Shown here: positions 1-13,500 of the stretch, piece by piece
How the letters are laid out: each line of letters starts with the position of its first letter
Numbering within the stretch: position 1 is the first letter of the stretch
Source of the DNA: Sphingobacteriales bacterium
GTDB lineage: Bacteria; Bacteroidota; Bacteroidia; Chitinophagales; UBA2359
Reading direction: 5' to 3'
Length of the DNA stretch: 42,057 bases
Assembly (NCBI GenBank): GCA_016718845.1
Contig: JADKCK010000042.1
Location: 1-42,057, forward strand
Notes under the pieces: generated by a model
The model's database searches: none
What the model was told of the DNA's origin: nothing
The model's input: the letters and a program-made list of their open reading frames with translations, nothing else
Translations under genes and position numbers: made by a program

Positions 1-1530
1 AGCCCCATGGTGGAAAGTATTGGTTTCAATCGCGCTTTAACTGGGTTGAACTGCAACGCACCCGCATGCGTGTTCGTGAAGCTGATCAGGCACTACAAAT
101 GGAATAGTTCGTAATGTGGTGCTCATTTGGTGAGGTAGAAGATTATAACATTACCATTACTGGCGGTGTAGATGCTAATATCGCATGAGCCTCAAAGAGT
201 TTAACCCCTGATGCCACTAGTGCATCGGTTACAACGCCTGGCTTAAGTGCCATTACCCACCTATACCGTAACCGTTACAAACGCAGCTGGCTATAATACA
301 GGCAGTGTAACTGGTAACTGCAGCACTTTAGCGGTTGCACCAACGGCTAATTTAGCTACTATTTTCCGTGCGGGTGCATCAAGCACATTAAGCTAGCCGC
401 AGGTGGCGGTGCCCCTCATACTTATGTATGGAATGATGGCGGTAAGCGATTTCTCAACAGTCGCAAGTCCGTCTGTGTCGCCCGCTACCACTAACGAGGT
501 GTGACCGTTACCGATAGTTGCTCGCCCTCAGGAACAGCCACAGGTACTGTTACTCATGAAGTAGTTAACCCCACGCCAACAGCAAGTGCAGGTAACAGCA
601 GCCCTGTTTGCGTAGGCTCGGCATTAAACCTAACATCAACTACCGATATAGGTACAACCTTTGCTTGGGTATAATCAAACACCTTTAGTTCTACCTCCTC
701 CAAAACCCAACTGAGGTATCAGCAACTACCGTGCAGCAGGTACTTACACCGTTACGGTAACTCGGTACTTGTCGGCAAATGTTTTTTAATACTTCGTGTG
801 GTGCTAAACCCGTATTTTTAACAGGGTGCCACCGCACCTCATCATTGTGGTGTGTGCTAATGGTACATCTACGCTCAACGTTAGTGCAGGTAATACCACT
901 AAGCTTACAGCGTAAGTAGTACCACCTTTGACTGCGGCGGTACTGGGGTACTACCGCTGTAACTGGCGATGATGGGTAAGACGGCGGTCACCCTTCCTTT
1001 CGCATTCAACTCTTCGGTACTACCCTACACCACTATATTCCCTTACCTAATGGCTTTTGAGGCAATTAGGAACCATCTGAACAGTACGGGCAATTTATGG
1101 TGCTACTATTCCACTCAGCAGTTGAGCCTCTGCAAAACTATTAATATAGCTGGTTTGCAAAACGACCCGAATGTAACGGGCGCGGAAAATTTGCCTAATT
1201 TTACCGTAGCGGTGCCCCAACCGCGTATTTGTAGTAAGCTGAAACAACGTGAAGTCCTACAATACTGCTGCCATTAACGGCAATGCCACCTTCCAGATAC
1301 AATTGTTTGAAAGCGATTTGTACGCAGAAGTGCATATGGCCAAGCCACCCGACCCGGTAGCCAGTTCCAAGTAGGTGGTGTTGAAAACCAAGCTGGGCGA
1401 TTAGGGCTATAACCAGTTGGACGCAACTTTGTCACTTTCGATATAGCATCTACCTCTCCGCGCCGGGCATGGGCTTTCCGTCCTAGTGGTGGAACATACA
1501 CATACGCATGGGATCCTTCTGCTGATGTGG
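1..1530 (+). other. Heavily corrupted coding stretch of gene A, with a GEVED domain end
   Basis: No long frame survives, but coding fragments can be read in all three frames. At 32-103 one frame gives RFNWVELQRTRMRVREAD, and at 117-146 another gives WCSFGEVEDY. The pair RMRV...GEVEDY is the signature of the GEVED domain found in Bacteroidota secreted proteins. Fragments of Ig/PKD-like domains follow: YTVTVTNAAGYNTGSV near 260-310, and SSPVCVGSALNL near 595-640. Near 980-1040 LPFAFN and related words suggest a β-sandwich. Around 1430-1530 the text becomes readable again. The indel density is far above the rest of the window, as expected for a low-coverage contig end. Confidence 0.6.
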
Positions 1531-4500
1531 TGTCGCCCAATGCTGCTAGCACAGCCACTAATGCTATTGCTGCAACTACTACCTATACCGTAACCATAAC
1601 CGATTCGGCTACAGGTTGTACTGCCACCTCTACAGTTACTGTAAACGTTCCTACCATTACAGCCGCCAACAATGGTCCGGTTTGTGTAGGCAGCCCAATC
1701 AACTTTACAGCTACACCAGCAGGGGCAACTTCTTACGCATGGGCAGGTCAAGCGTTACACCAACAAACGGCAACAGCAGCCCCATCAATAGCAGTGCATT
1801 GTAGGCGATGCAGGCGTGTTCCGTTACTGTAACAAGTGCTGCAACACCCATAACAGGTTGTACCGCTACTACTACTGTGGTAGTTAATGCCGACTTATTG
1901 CCAACCTTAGCAGGTACCACTTATTGTGTAGGCTCAACAGCTACCGCCCTAGATGCCACTACAACAGGTGCAACGGGTTATTTGTGGAGTGATGGCAGCA
2001 CCAATGCTACCTTAACGCCATCAACGGCAAGTGCAGGTACAACTACCTACACCGTTACAGTAACGGCTCCAACGGGCTGATACCGATGCAACACTACTGC
2101 TACCATAGTGGTACCACCTATCACGGCACCAACCTTAACAGGTGCGGACTATTGTAGGCTCAACAGCCACCAATTTAGATGCTACTACAAGGAGCTTTGG
2201 GCTATTTGTGGAACGATCTTAGCACCAATGCTACCTTAACACCATCAACAGCAAGTGCAGGAACAACTACCTACACTGTTACCGTAACGGCTCCAACGGG
2301 CTGTACCGATGTAACAGCAACAGCAACAGTAATTATTTACGACCCAATTGTTGCACCAACCTATCGGTGCCACCTATTTGTAGGCTCAACAGCCACCGCC
2401 TTAAATGCTACTTGCAGGTGCAACGGGCTATTTGTGGAGCGATAACAGTACTGCTGCACTTACTCCATCAACAGCAAGTGCAGGTAGCACTACTTATACC
2501 GTAACGGTATCTGCCCCAGCTAACTGTCCGTCCAGTAACCGCATCGGCAACGGTGTTGGTTAATACACCTATCACCTGCACCAACCCTATCAGGCGCTAC
2601 CTATTGTGTAGGTGCTACGGCTACAGCCTTAGATGCCACTACTACTGGAGCAGTAGGCTATTTGTGGAGCGATAACAGTACTACTGCAACACTTACTCCT
2701 TCTACCGCTACTGCAGGAAGCACTACCTATACCGTAACTGTTACTGCCCCAACAGGCTGTACCGATGTAACCGCATCGGCTACTGTAGTAGTTAATGCAC
2801 CTATTACAGCACCTACTTTAACGGGTGCCACCTATTGTGTAGGCTCAACAGCCACCGCCTTAGATGCCACTACAACAGGTGCAACGGGCTATTTGTGGAA
2901 CGATCTTAGCACCAATGCCACATTAACACCATCAACAGCAAGTGCAGGTACAACTACCTACACTGTTACCGTAACGGCTCCAACGGGCTGTACCGATGTA
3001 ACGGCAACAGCTGCTGTTGTTGTTAATGCGTTACCTACAATAGCCTCTATCACCAATACGCCAACAGGTTGTTCAAGCCCATCGGGTACGGCAACTGTTA
3101 CGCCAACAGGTGGTACGCCAAGTTATACCTATTTATGGTCCGACGGAGCCGCACAAACCAATGCTACGGCAACAGGTTTAGCAGTGAGCAACTACGCCGT
3201 AACCGTCAGCGACGCTAACCTTTGTACTACAACAGGCACTACTACCATATCGGCGGCAGGCACCTATTGCTACTGCCACGCCAGCACCCTTCTCTAACCA
3301 TCTGCCAAGGCGGAACAATTAGTGTAGCATTCAATGTAACAAATGCTTTGCCAGGCGAAAAATTTGCTGTTTCGTTCAACATCGTATCTACAGCGGGTGC
3401 TATACCTTATGGTACATTAAATAACAATGCCTCTTTTACCGTAGGTCCGTTTACCGAAGGTGCTATATTTGCAGGCAACGTAACGCTACAAAATATTGTA
3501 ATCACCAGCCAAACATCTAACTGTTCGGTGGCATTATCTGATATCAGCTTTACAGTTAATCCTAAACCCGTAGTAAGTATTCCTACTACTACTGTTTGCT
3601 TTGGTGCTACAAATGGTACTTTAACTGCCAACGTAACAAGTGCAGCAACGCCATTTACGTATTTGTGGAGCAATACCCAAACTACTAACCCTGTTACTGG
3701 TTTAGCTGCGGGTACTTATACGGTAACTGTTACCAATGCCAACGGTTGTACCGGTACGGCTTCTGGCACAGTAACACAACCTGCTGCTGCCTTAGCTGCC
3801 GCACCTACTACTACTAGCACAAGTTGCAGTGGTAGCACAGGTACAGCAACGGCTAACGCAACAGGTGGTACAAGCCCATATACGTATGCTTGGAGTAATG
3901 GTCAAACTACAGCTACTGCTACTGCTTTAGCAGCAGCTACCTATATACCGTAACTGTAACCGATAACAATGGTTGTACTACCTCGGCAACAGCCACTGTT
4001 GCTAGTAGCACTACACCGCCAGTGGCAACAGCCACCCCATCGGCAACAGCTATTTGTGCAGGTGGCAGCTTTAACGTTACCTTTACCTCCGACCAAAACT
4101 TTAACGTATCTATGACGTTAAATTCAAGTGCTGGTTCGTTCTTATATGGTGCCAATAACAAAGCATCTGGCTTTACTACTCCTAACTTTACCGAAGGTGT
4201 ATTGTTTGATGGAACCGTAACTATTACAGGTATTACCATTACCAGTGTATCAACAGGTTGTGTAACCACACTTGCCGATATTACCGTAACCGTTAATCCT
4301 AAACCAACAGCTACTGTAACAGCTACACCTACTTGTTTTGGTGGCAGCAATGGTACTGCAACTGCTAACCCAGTTGGTGGCACATCGCCCTACAGCTATT
4401 TGTGGAACACCACAGGCACTACACAAACCATTACGGCATTAGCACCTGCTACCTATTTTGTAACCGTTAGTGATGCTAATGGCTGCTCGGCAACTGCCAA

Positions 4501-7500
4501 TGGTAACGTAATACAAGGAGCCAGCCTAACGGCTACTTCTTCTACAACCAATGTAAGCTGTTTTGGTGGCAACAATGGTAGTGGAACCGTAACACCAACA
4601 GGTGGTATTACACCATATACTTACCTTTGGAGTAGCGGACAAACTACTGACGCAGCTACTGGTTTAACCGCAGGTAGCTACTTAATAACAGTAACAGACG
4701 CAGCTACTTGTTCGGCTGTTGTAAATCTATCCGTAGGACAACCTACCTCAGCCTTATCTGCTGGTACACCTACTAGCACCCCACGTACTTGTGCGGCTGC
4801 CAATGGTACCGCTACCGTAACACCAACAGGTGGCACAAGCCCATATACTTACCTATGGACAGGCGGACAAACCACTGCTACTGCTACTGGTTTAACCAAC
4901 ACCAACTACAACGTAACCGTAACCGATGCCAACGGTTGTACTGCTGTGACCTTTGTTACAGTTGGTATCACACCTAACCCAACACCAGGGGCAGGCAACA
5001 CCAGCCCTGTTTGTGCAGGTATTGATATTGACTTGACCGCAACAGGTGGAACATCTTATGCATGGAGCGGTCCAAGTGGCTATACAGCAAGTGGTAGTCC
5101 AGCTACTATCACTAATCCAACAGCCGCCATGAACAACAACATCTATACCGTTACGGTAACAGATGCTAATGGTTGTACAGCAACTACTACTACACAAATT
5201 ACGGTGTATCCGCTTCCTGTTGCCACGGCTGCCAATAGCGGTGTAGTGTGCCCAGGTAGTGATATTACCTTAACCGCAACAGGCGGAACCAACTATGCTT
5301 GGAGTGGACCTAACGGCTATACTGCAACAGGTACTCCAGCTACCATTAGTGCTGTAACTTTTGCACAAAATGGCGAAGTATATACCGTAACCGTAACCGA
5401 TGGTAATAGCTGTACAAGAACAGCTACAACAACTATTGCGGTTAACCCACAACCTGCTGCACCAATTGTCACCGACCGTGCCATTTGCTTAAACGAAGTA
5501 TTAGGAGCAGGACAAGGCTTAACTGCCTCGTCGCCCGGCTTAACCTTCACTACTTCTACGGGTAGTATTACAGCTACAGGTACTGGTGGTGCTTCGTTTG
5601 GTACTGTTTATGGCGCACCAAACGTGCCAATGAGTATCACCGTTCCAGCCGCAGGTGCCGTTGGCGGTATACCCGTTGGAGCTACAGTAACAGGTGTAAC
5701 AGTAGGTATTACTTACACATCAATTAATGGCTCGTTTAGGAGTGAATTGCGCACTCGTGTAACACCACCAGTTGGTTACAATGCTCAAGTAACCGATATT
5801 CAGCCTAAAACAGCTACTAACGTAGCGCCTGCAGGTAGTGGCGGTACTTTTACAGGTTTAATTGACCCTAACAGTAACCCAACTACAGCTCCGGCTTGGC
5901 CCAATGCCAACCCTGCGGGTACTTGGTTATTTGAATTCCGCGAAACATTTAATGATGGTGGAGATGCGGTACAAGATGCCACCATTGATAACATAACCAT
6001 TACCGTCAACTATTCGCAAACCGCCAACGCAAGCCTTACTTGGTGGGATGCCCCAACAGGCGGCACACAAATAGGTACAGGCACGCCATTTAACCCCACT
6101 ACTATTCCAGTAGCATCGGGTGGTGTAGATATTAGCGTTATTGGCTCAACAACCTACTACGCACAAATTACTAGTTTGGCAACAGGTTGCGTGAGCGACC
6201 GCGTTGCTGCTGTATTCACCGTCGACCCACCTGCTTCGGCAGATGCTGGTGCAGACATCGTTTGTGTTGATGGTACATTGCCTATCAGCGTATCGGGCAT
6301 ATTTGGCGGAACCGCCAGCTCGGGTACTTGGAGTACAGCAGGTACAGGCATATTTAGTAATGTAGTAACAACAGGTACTACCGTAACAGCCGACTACACA
6401 CCAGGTGCAGCCGACATTAACGCTACTTCTGTTAGCCTAATTTTTACCACCGACGACCCAATAGGTGGTTGTGTATCGGCAACTGATAACTTAACTGTTA
6501 GCTTTATACCCGCTGCGCCTATTACTAACAGCTACACTACTTGCCCATTTGTGTCTCCACCAACTGGCGAAGGTTTAGCAGCAAGTTGTCCATCAAGTTT
6601 GCCTGCTATTCCAGGCTCGTCAACCGTGGTTGCCAATGGACCGATAGATGTAGAAACAGCAAGTAATATATTCTCTACCACCACACTTAGCATACCCGTA
6701 ACGGCTGCTTCGGTGCCTGCTAATGCCACCGTAACAGGGGTAGTAGCCCGTGTTAGTTATACGGCATTTACTGCTTCTTGGACAGCTGACTTAACCGTGC
6801 GGGTAACTCCACCCGCTGCCACAGGTGCTGCTCGAACAAGCACCTCTATCACAGGCGAAACTACTGGTGCAGGCACCTTAACCGATGCTCCTATTAACTT
6901 AGGTGCAGGAACATGGACACTAACACCTAGTAATGTACAAGGAAACTGGTTGTTTGAGTTTACAGACGAATTTAACGACACTGTAATCCCTGATGAAACG
7001 GTTGCCAACGTAAGTTTGGTGTTTAGCTACACCACACCCGCTATTACCCCAACTTGGTGGACTGCCTCAACAGGTGGCACGCAAGTAGGTACAGGTGGCA
7101 TATTCGACCCAACTGCCGTTGCTCTACCCGACGGAGCCGATGTAACACAAGTAGGTACAACTACCTATTATGTACAATGTACATCGCCAAATGGTTGTAA
7201 CAGCATACGCACTGCCGCCGACTTTATCGTAGAAAGTGGCTTAGTGGTAGATGCAGGTGCCGACCAAAACTGCTTGCCAGACAATACCACCTCTGTATCA
7301 TTAACTGGTACTGTAAGTGGCTTAGGTGTAACAACAGGTACATGGAGTGGTGGTTTGGGTACATTTACTGATCCCACAAACTTAACTACTACCTACAACC
7401 CAACACCCGTCGAAGTACAAAATGGTTATGTAACACTTACCTTAACATCAGGCGACCCCGTTGGTCCTTGTGGTCCAGTAAGCGACCAAATTGTTATCAC

Positions 7501-10500
7501 CTTACAACCACCCGTACCAACTGCCACCGATTATACCATCTGTCAGTTTGACGCAGTACCTGCCGGCGAAGGTTTAGATGCAAGTTGTTTCTCTCGTCCG
7601 CCAACACCTGCAGTTAGCGATAGTGTTTATTTAACAGGTTCAGGTGGTACATCAAGTTCTACAACTTACTTTGGAGCACTTAATACCCCTATCAGTATCA
7701 CCTTCCCAAGCGGAAGCATACCAGCCGGGGCAAACGTAACTGCCGTTAGAGTAAGAACAACATATACCGCATTAGGTGGCTCATTCCAAAGCGAGTTGCG
7801 CATACGTGCAACGCCTCCTGCTCAGTTTGGTGCCCTTCAAAACGACATCCAACTAAGTACAAACAGTTTTGCTGGTACTGTTACAAATGCTTTAACAGGT
7901 ACTTGGGGAGCATTTGACCCCGCTGGTACTTGGACATTTGACTTCCGCGAAACATTTGACGATACAAATGCAGGTTCTCTAGGGATAGATGCCACCATTG
8001 ATAACATACGTATTACCGCCGATTACACCATTCCTGCCGATGCAGGTATTACTTACCAAGTTAATTGGTGGGATGCTGCAACAGGTGGTAATTTAGTAGC
8101 ATCAAACGTTGATCCATTCAATGCAACAGCTATTCCTATTGTATCGGGTGGTATAGATAATACCGTTCCGGGTACTAAAACCTATTATGCCGAGTGTTAT
8201 AACGTAACAGGTAATTGTGGTAGCCCACGTGCTGCGGCTGTATTTACGGTTAATCCATTACCAGTTGTAGATGCAGGTCCTGCTACACTTAATGCGTGTG
8301 TGGGTAATGATATTACCTTAACTGGCACGGTAACTATTGGTGGTATTCCTGCTAATGGTACATGGACAAGCACAGGTACTGGTACATTTGCCGATGCAAC
8401 AGCATTAAACACTACCTATACCCCAAGTCCCGCCGATTATTTGGCAGGTACAGTAACCCTTACCTTAACCTCCGAAGACCCTGCTGGTCCTTGTGGTACA
8501 GTAACCGACAATATTGTGGTAACATTTGGTCAAGTAACCATTACCACAAGCGCCGTTGATGCAGTATGCTTTGGTGGAACAGGTACGGTAAGCGTAACAG
8601 TAAACACAGGTGCTTCGCCCTATGGTTATTTGTGGAGCAACAATGCAACTACTGCCAGCTGCTGCTGTTGCAGGTACATACAGTGTAACAGTAACAGATG
8701 CCAATGGTTGTAGTACAATTGGTCTACAACTATCAACGAACCAACACAATTAACGGCTTCTGCCGTAGCAACCGATGCTTTATGTAATGGTGGCAATGGT
8801 AGTGTAGCTTTAACCGTTGGTGGTGGTACAGCAGGATATACTTATTTGTGGGACGATACCGCTGCCTCAACAACCGAAGATTTAGCAAGCGTTGTTGCTA
8901 GTACCTATAATGTAACAGTCACCGATGCCAACGGATGTTCTACTGTAGCCAGTGCAACCGTATCAGAGCCAACACTATTAACTGCTTCTGCCGTAGCAAC
9001 CGATGCTTTATGTAATGGTGGCAATGGTAGCGTAGTAGTAACTGCAAGTGGTGGTACATCACCATACACTGGCGAAGGTACATTTACTGAAACAGCAGGT
9101 ACTTACACCTACACTGTAACGGATGACAACGGATGTAGTGCAACCGCAAGTGCAACCGTATCAGAGCCAACACTATTAACTGCTTCTGCCGTAGCAACCG
9201 ATGCTTTATGTAATGGTGGCAATGGTAGCGTAGTAGTAACTGCAAGTGGTGGTACATCACCATACACTGGCGAAGGTACATTTACTGAAACAGCAGGTAC
9301 TTACACCTACACTGTAACGGATGACAACGGATGTAGTGCAACCGCAAGTGCAACCGTTGGCGAACCAAGTGGATTACTAGTTTCTGCCGTAGCAACCGAT
9401 GCTTTATGCAATGGTGGTACAGGTAGCGTAGTAGTAACTGCAAGTGGTGGCACCTCACCATACACTGGCGAAGGTACATTTACTGAAACAGCAGGTACTT
9501 ACACCTACACCGTAACCGATAACAACGGATGTAGTACAACCGCAAGTGCAACCGTATCAGAGCCAACACTATTAACTGCTTCTGCCGTAGCAACCGATGC
9601 TTTGTGCAATGGTGGCAATGGTAGTGTAGTAGTAACTGCAAGTGGTGGCACCTCACCATACACTGGCGAAGGTACATTTACTGAAACAGCAGGTACTTAC
9701 ACCTACACTGTAACGGATGACAACGGATGTAGTGCAACCGCAAGTGCAACCGTATCAGAGCCAACACTATTAACAGCTTCTGCCGTAGCAACCGATGCTT
9801 TATGTAATGGTGGCAATGGTAGCGTAGTAGTAACTGCAAGTGGTGGTACAAGCCCCTACACTGGCGAAGGTACCTTTACCGAAACAGCAGGTACTTACAC
9901 TTATACTGTAACGGATGACAATGGATGTAGTGCAACCGCAAGTGCAACCGTTGGCGAACCAAGTGCATTACTAGTTTCTGCCGTAGCAACCGATGCTTTA
10001 TGCAATGGTGGTACAGGTAGCGTAGTAGTAACTGCAAGTGGTGGTACATCACCATACACTGGCGAAGGTACCTTTACCGAAACAGCAGGTACTTACACTT
10101 ATACGGTAACGGATGACAACGGATGTAGTGCAACAGCAAGTGCAACCGTTGGCGAACCAAGTGCATTACTAGTTTCTGCCGTAGCAACCGATGCCGGTTG
10201 TAATGGTGGTACAGGTAGCGTAGTAGTAACTGCAAGTGGTGGTACATCACCATACACTGGCGAAGGCACCTTTACCGAAGTAGCAGGCACCTATACCTAC
10301 ACAGTAACCGATGACAACGGATGCAGCGCAACCGCAAGTGCAACCGTTGGACAAGCAGGTGGCTTGGTGGTTTCTGCCGTAGCAACCGATGCTTTGTGCA
10401 ACGGTGGCAATGGTAGTGTAGTAGTAACTGCAAGTGGCGGTACAAGTCCTTACACTGGCGAAGGTACATTTAGCGAATTAGCAGGTACATACACTTATAC

Positions 10501-13500
10501 GGTAACGGATGACAACGGATGTAGCAACCCCCAATAGTTTCTGCCGTAGCACCGACAGGTTGTAATGGTGGCAGGTAGTGTAGTTGTTAGTGCAAGTGGT
10601 GCACCTCACCATACACTGGCGAAGCACCTTTCCGAAACAGCGGACTACACTACACCACCGACGACAACGGAGGGCACCGCAGTGCACCGTTGGCAAGCAG
10701 GTAGTTTGGTGGTTTCGCCGTAGCAACCGAGCTTTGTGCAAGGTGGCAATGGTAGTGTAGTAGTAACTGCAAGTGGTGGACAAGCCCCACTGGCGAAGCT
10801 TACCGAAACAGCAGGTACTTACACTTATACTGTAACGGATGACAATGGATGTAGTGCAACAGCAAGTGCAACCGTTGGCGAACCAAGTGCATTACTAGTT
10901 TCTGCCGTAGCAACCGATGCAGGTTGTAATGGTGGTACGGGTAGTGTAGTTGTTAGTGCAAGTGGTGGTACAAGCCCCTATAATGGCGAAGGCACATTCA
11001 CCGAAACAGCAGGTACTTACACTTACACCGTAACCGACGACAACGGATGTAGTGCAACCGCAAGTGCAACCGTTGGACAAGCAGGTAGCTTGGTGGTTTC
11101 TGCCGTAGCAACCGATGCTTTATGCAATGGTGGTACGGGTAGTGTAGTAGTAACTGCAAGTGGTGGTACATCACCATACACTGGCGAAGGTACCTTTACC
11201 GAAACAGCAGGTACTTACACTTATACCGTAACCGATAACAATGGATGTAGTGCAACAGCAAGTGCAACCGTTGGCGAACCAAGTGCATTACTAGTTTCTG
11301 CCGTAGCAACCGATGCCGGTTGTAATGGTGGTACGGGTAGTGTAGTAGTAAGTGCAAGTGGTGGTACATCACCATACACTGGCGAAGGTACATTTACCGA
11401 AACAGCAGGTACTTACACTTACACCGTAACCGACGACAATGGATGTAGTGCAACAGCAAGTGCAACCGTTGGACAAGCAGGTAGTTTGGTGGTTTCTGCC
11501 GTAGCAACCGATGCTTTGTGCAATGGTGGCAATGGTAGTGTAGTAGTAACTGCAAGTGGTGGCACCTCACCATACACTGGCGAAGGCACATTTACCGAAA
11601 CAGCAGGTACTTACACTTATACTGTAACGGATGACAATGGATGTAGTGCAACAGCAAGTGCAACCGTTGGCGAACCAAGTGCATTACTAGTTTCTGCCGT
11701 AGCAACCGATGCTTTGTGCAATGGTGGCAATGGTAGTGTAGTAGTAACTGCAAGTGGTGGTACAAGCCCCTATAATGGCGAAGGTACATTCACCGAAACA
11801 GCAGGTACATACACTTATACTGTAACGGATGACAATGGATGTAGTGCAAGCGCAAGTGCAACCGTTGGCGAACCAAGTGCATTACTAGTTTCTGCCGTAG
11901 CAACCGATGCATGTTGCAATGGTGGCAATGGTAGTGTATTAGTAAGTGCAAGTGGTGGTACAAGCCCTTACACAGGTACAGGCACATTCACCGAAACAGC
12001 AGGTACTTACACTTACACCGTAACCGATAACAATGGATGTAGTGCAACAGCAAGTGCAACCGTTGGCGAACCAAGTGCATTACTAGTTTCTGCCGTAGCA
12101 ACCGATGCTTTGTGCAATGGTGGCAATGGTAGTGTAGTTGTTAGTGCAAGTGGTGGTACAAGCCCCTATAATGGCGAAGGTACATTTAGTGAAGTAGCAG
12201 GTACTTACACTTATACCGTAACCGACGACAATGGATGTAGTGCAACAGCAAGTGCAACCGTTGGCGAACCAAGTGCATTAATAGTTTCTGCCGTAGCAAC
12301 AGATGCAGGTTGCAGTGGTGGCAATGGTAGTGTATTAGTAAGTGCAAGTGGTGGTACAAGCCCTTACACAGGTACAGGCACATTCACCGAAACAGCAGGT
12401 ACTTATACCTATACCGTAACCGATGACAACGGATGTAGTGCAACCGCAAGTGCAACGGTAAGCCAATCTGCCAGTTTAATTGTAACCGCAACAGGTGTTG
12501 ATGCCCGTTGTAATGGAGATAATGGTTCTGTAAATGCAACAGTTATTGGTGGTACATCGCCTTATACGTATGCATGGAGCAATAGCGAAACAACCGAAGA
12601 TTTATCGGCTGTTGTTGCAGGTACTTATACCATCACAGTAACTGATTTTAATGGATGCTCGGGTGTAGCTACTGCAATAGTAGCCGAACCTGCTACCTTA
12701 TCGGCTACCTCAACGATTAGTAGTATAAACTGTAGTGGTGGTAGTAATGGCGGCGTAAATGTAACAACCACAGGCGGAACAAGCCCCTATATTTATGCTT
12801 GGAGCAATGGTGCAACAACCGAAGACCTATCGGCATTAACTGTGGGTACTTATGTTGTTACAGTAACAGATGACAATGGTTGTACTACGGTTTTATCGGC
12901 TACGGTAAATCAAGCACCACCATTCAATGTTAATACTTCTGTAACAGATGCAACTTGCGCCAATAATAATGGCTCTATTAACCTAAGTGTATTTGGAGCT
13001 ACTCCGGAATATAGCTACAACTGGAGCAATGGAAATGGTTCGCAAGACCTTAGTGGTTTGTCAGCTGGTACCTACACGGTTACTATTACCGACTTTAATG
13101 GTTGTGTAACTACTGCTTCTGCTACTGTAACAGCTCCGGCTGTACCTACTATTAGCTCGGCAAATGTAGTATGTGCAATAAGTGGCGGTACTATTACGGT
13201 AACAGCTTCGGGTACTGGTTTAACGTATAACATTGGTGCTGGCGCACAAGCTAGCAATGTGTTTAATAACGTAGCAAACGGTACTTATACCGTAACAGTA
13301 ACAAATGCTGCTGGCTGTACTGCCACAACAAGTGTAACGGTAAGTTGTGTAACATGTCCTACACCTGTTGCTAGCAATAATGGACCTGTTTGTGCTGGTT
13401 TGGCTGTTAATCTAAGTGTTAATCCTAACTTAAGTGGCTTAACAGCTACTTATTCATGGAATGGTCCTGGTGGTTCATCAACACAGCAAAACCCAACGGC

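Noticed and set aside
10516..10740. Programmed ribosomal frameshifting in gene A
   Set aside because: There is no shared slippery site or structure. Breaks are many, of both signs, at unrelated sites, and are corrected by sister copies.
9084..12383. Regular series of 65-codon reverse-strand open frames rich in Leu, His and Arg
   Set aside because: They recur exactly with the 198-bp unit and are complements of Thr/Ser/Gly-rich coding repeats. They have no starts, spacing or composition of real genes.
8960..12440. Diversity-generating retroelement or variable cassette system
   Set aside because: Variation among units is limited and mosaic. No reverse transcriptase or template repeat is seen anywhere in the window.
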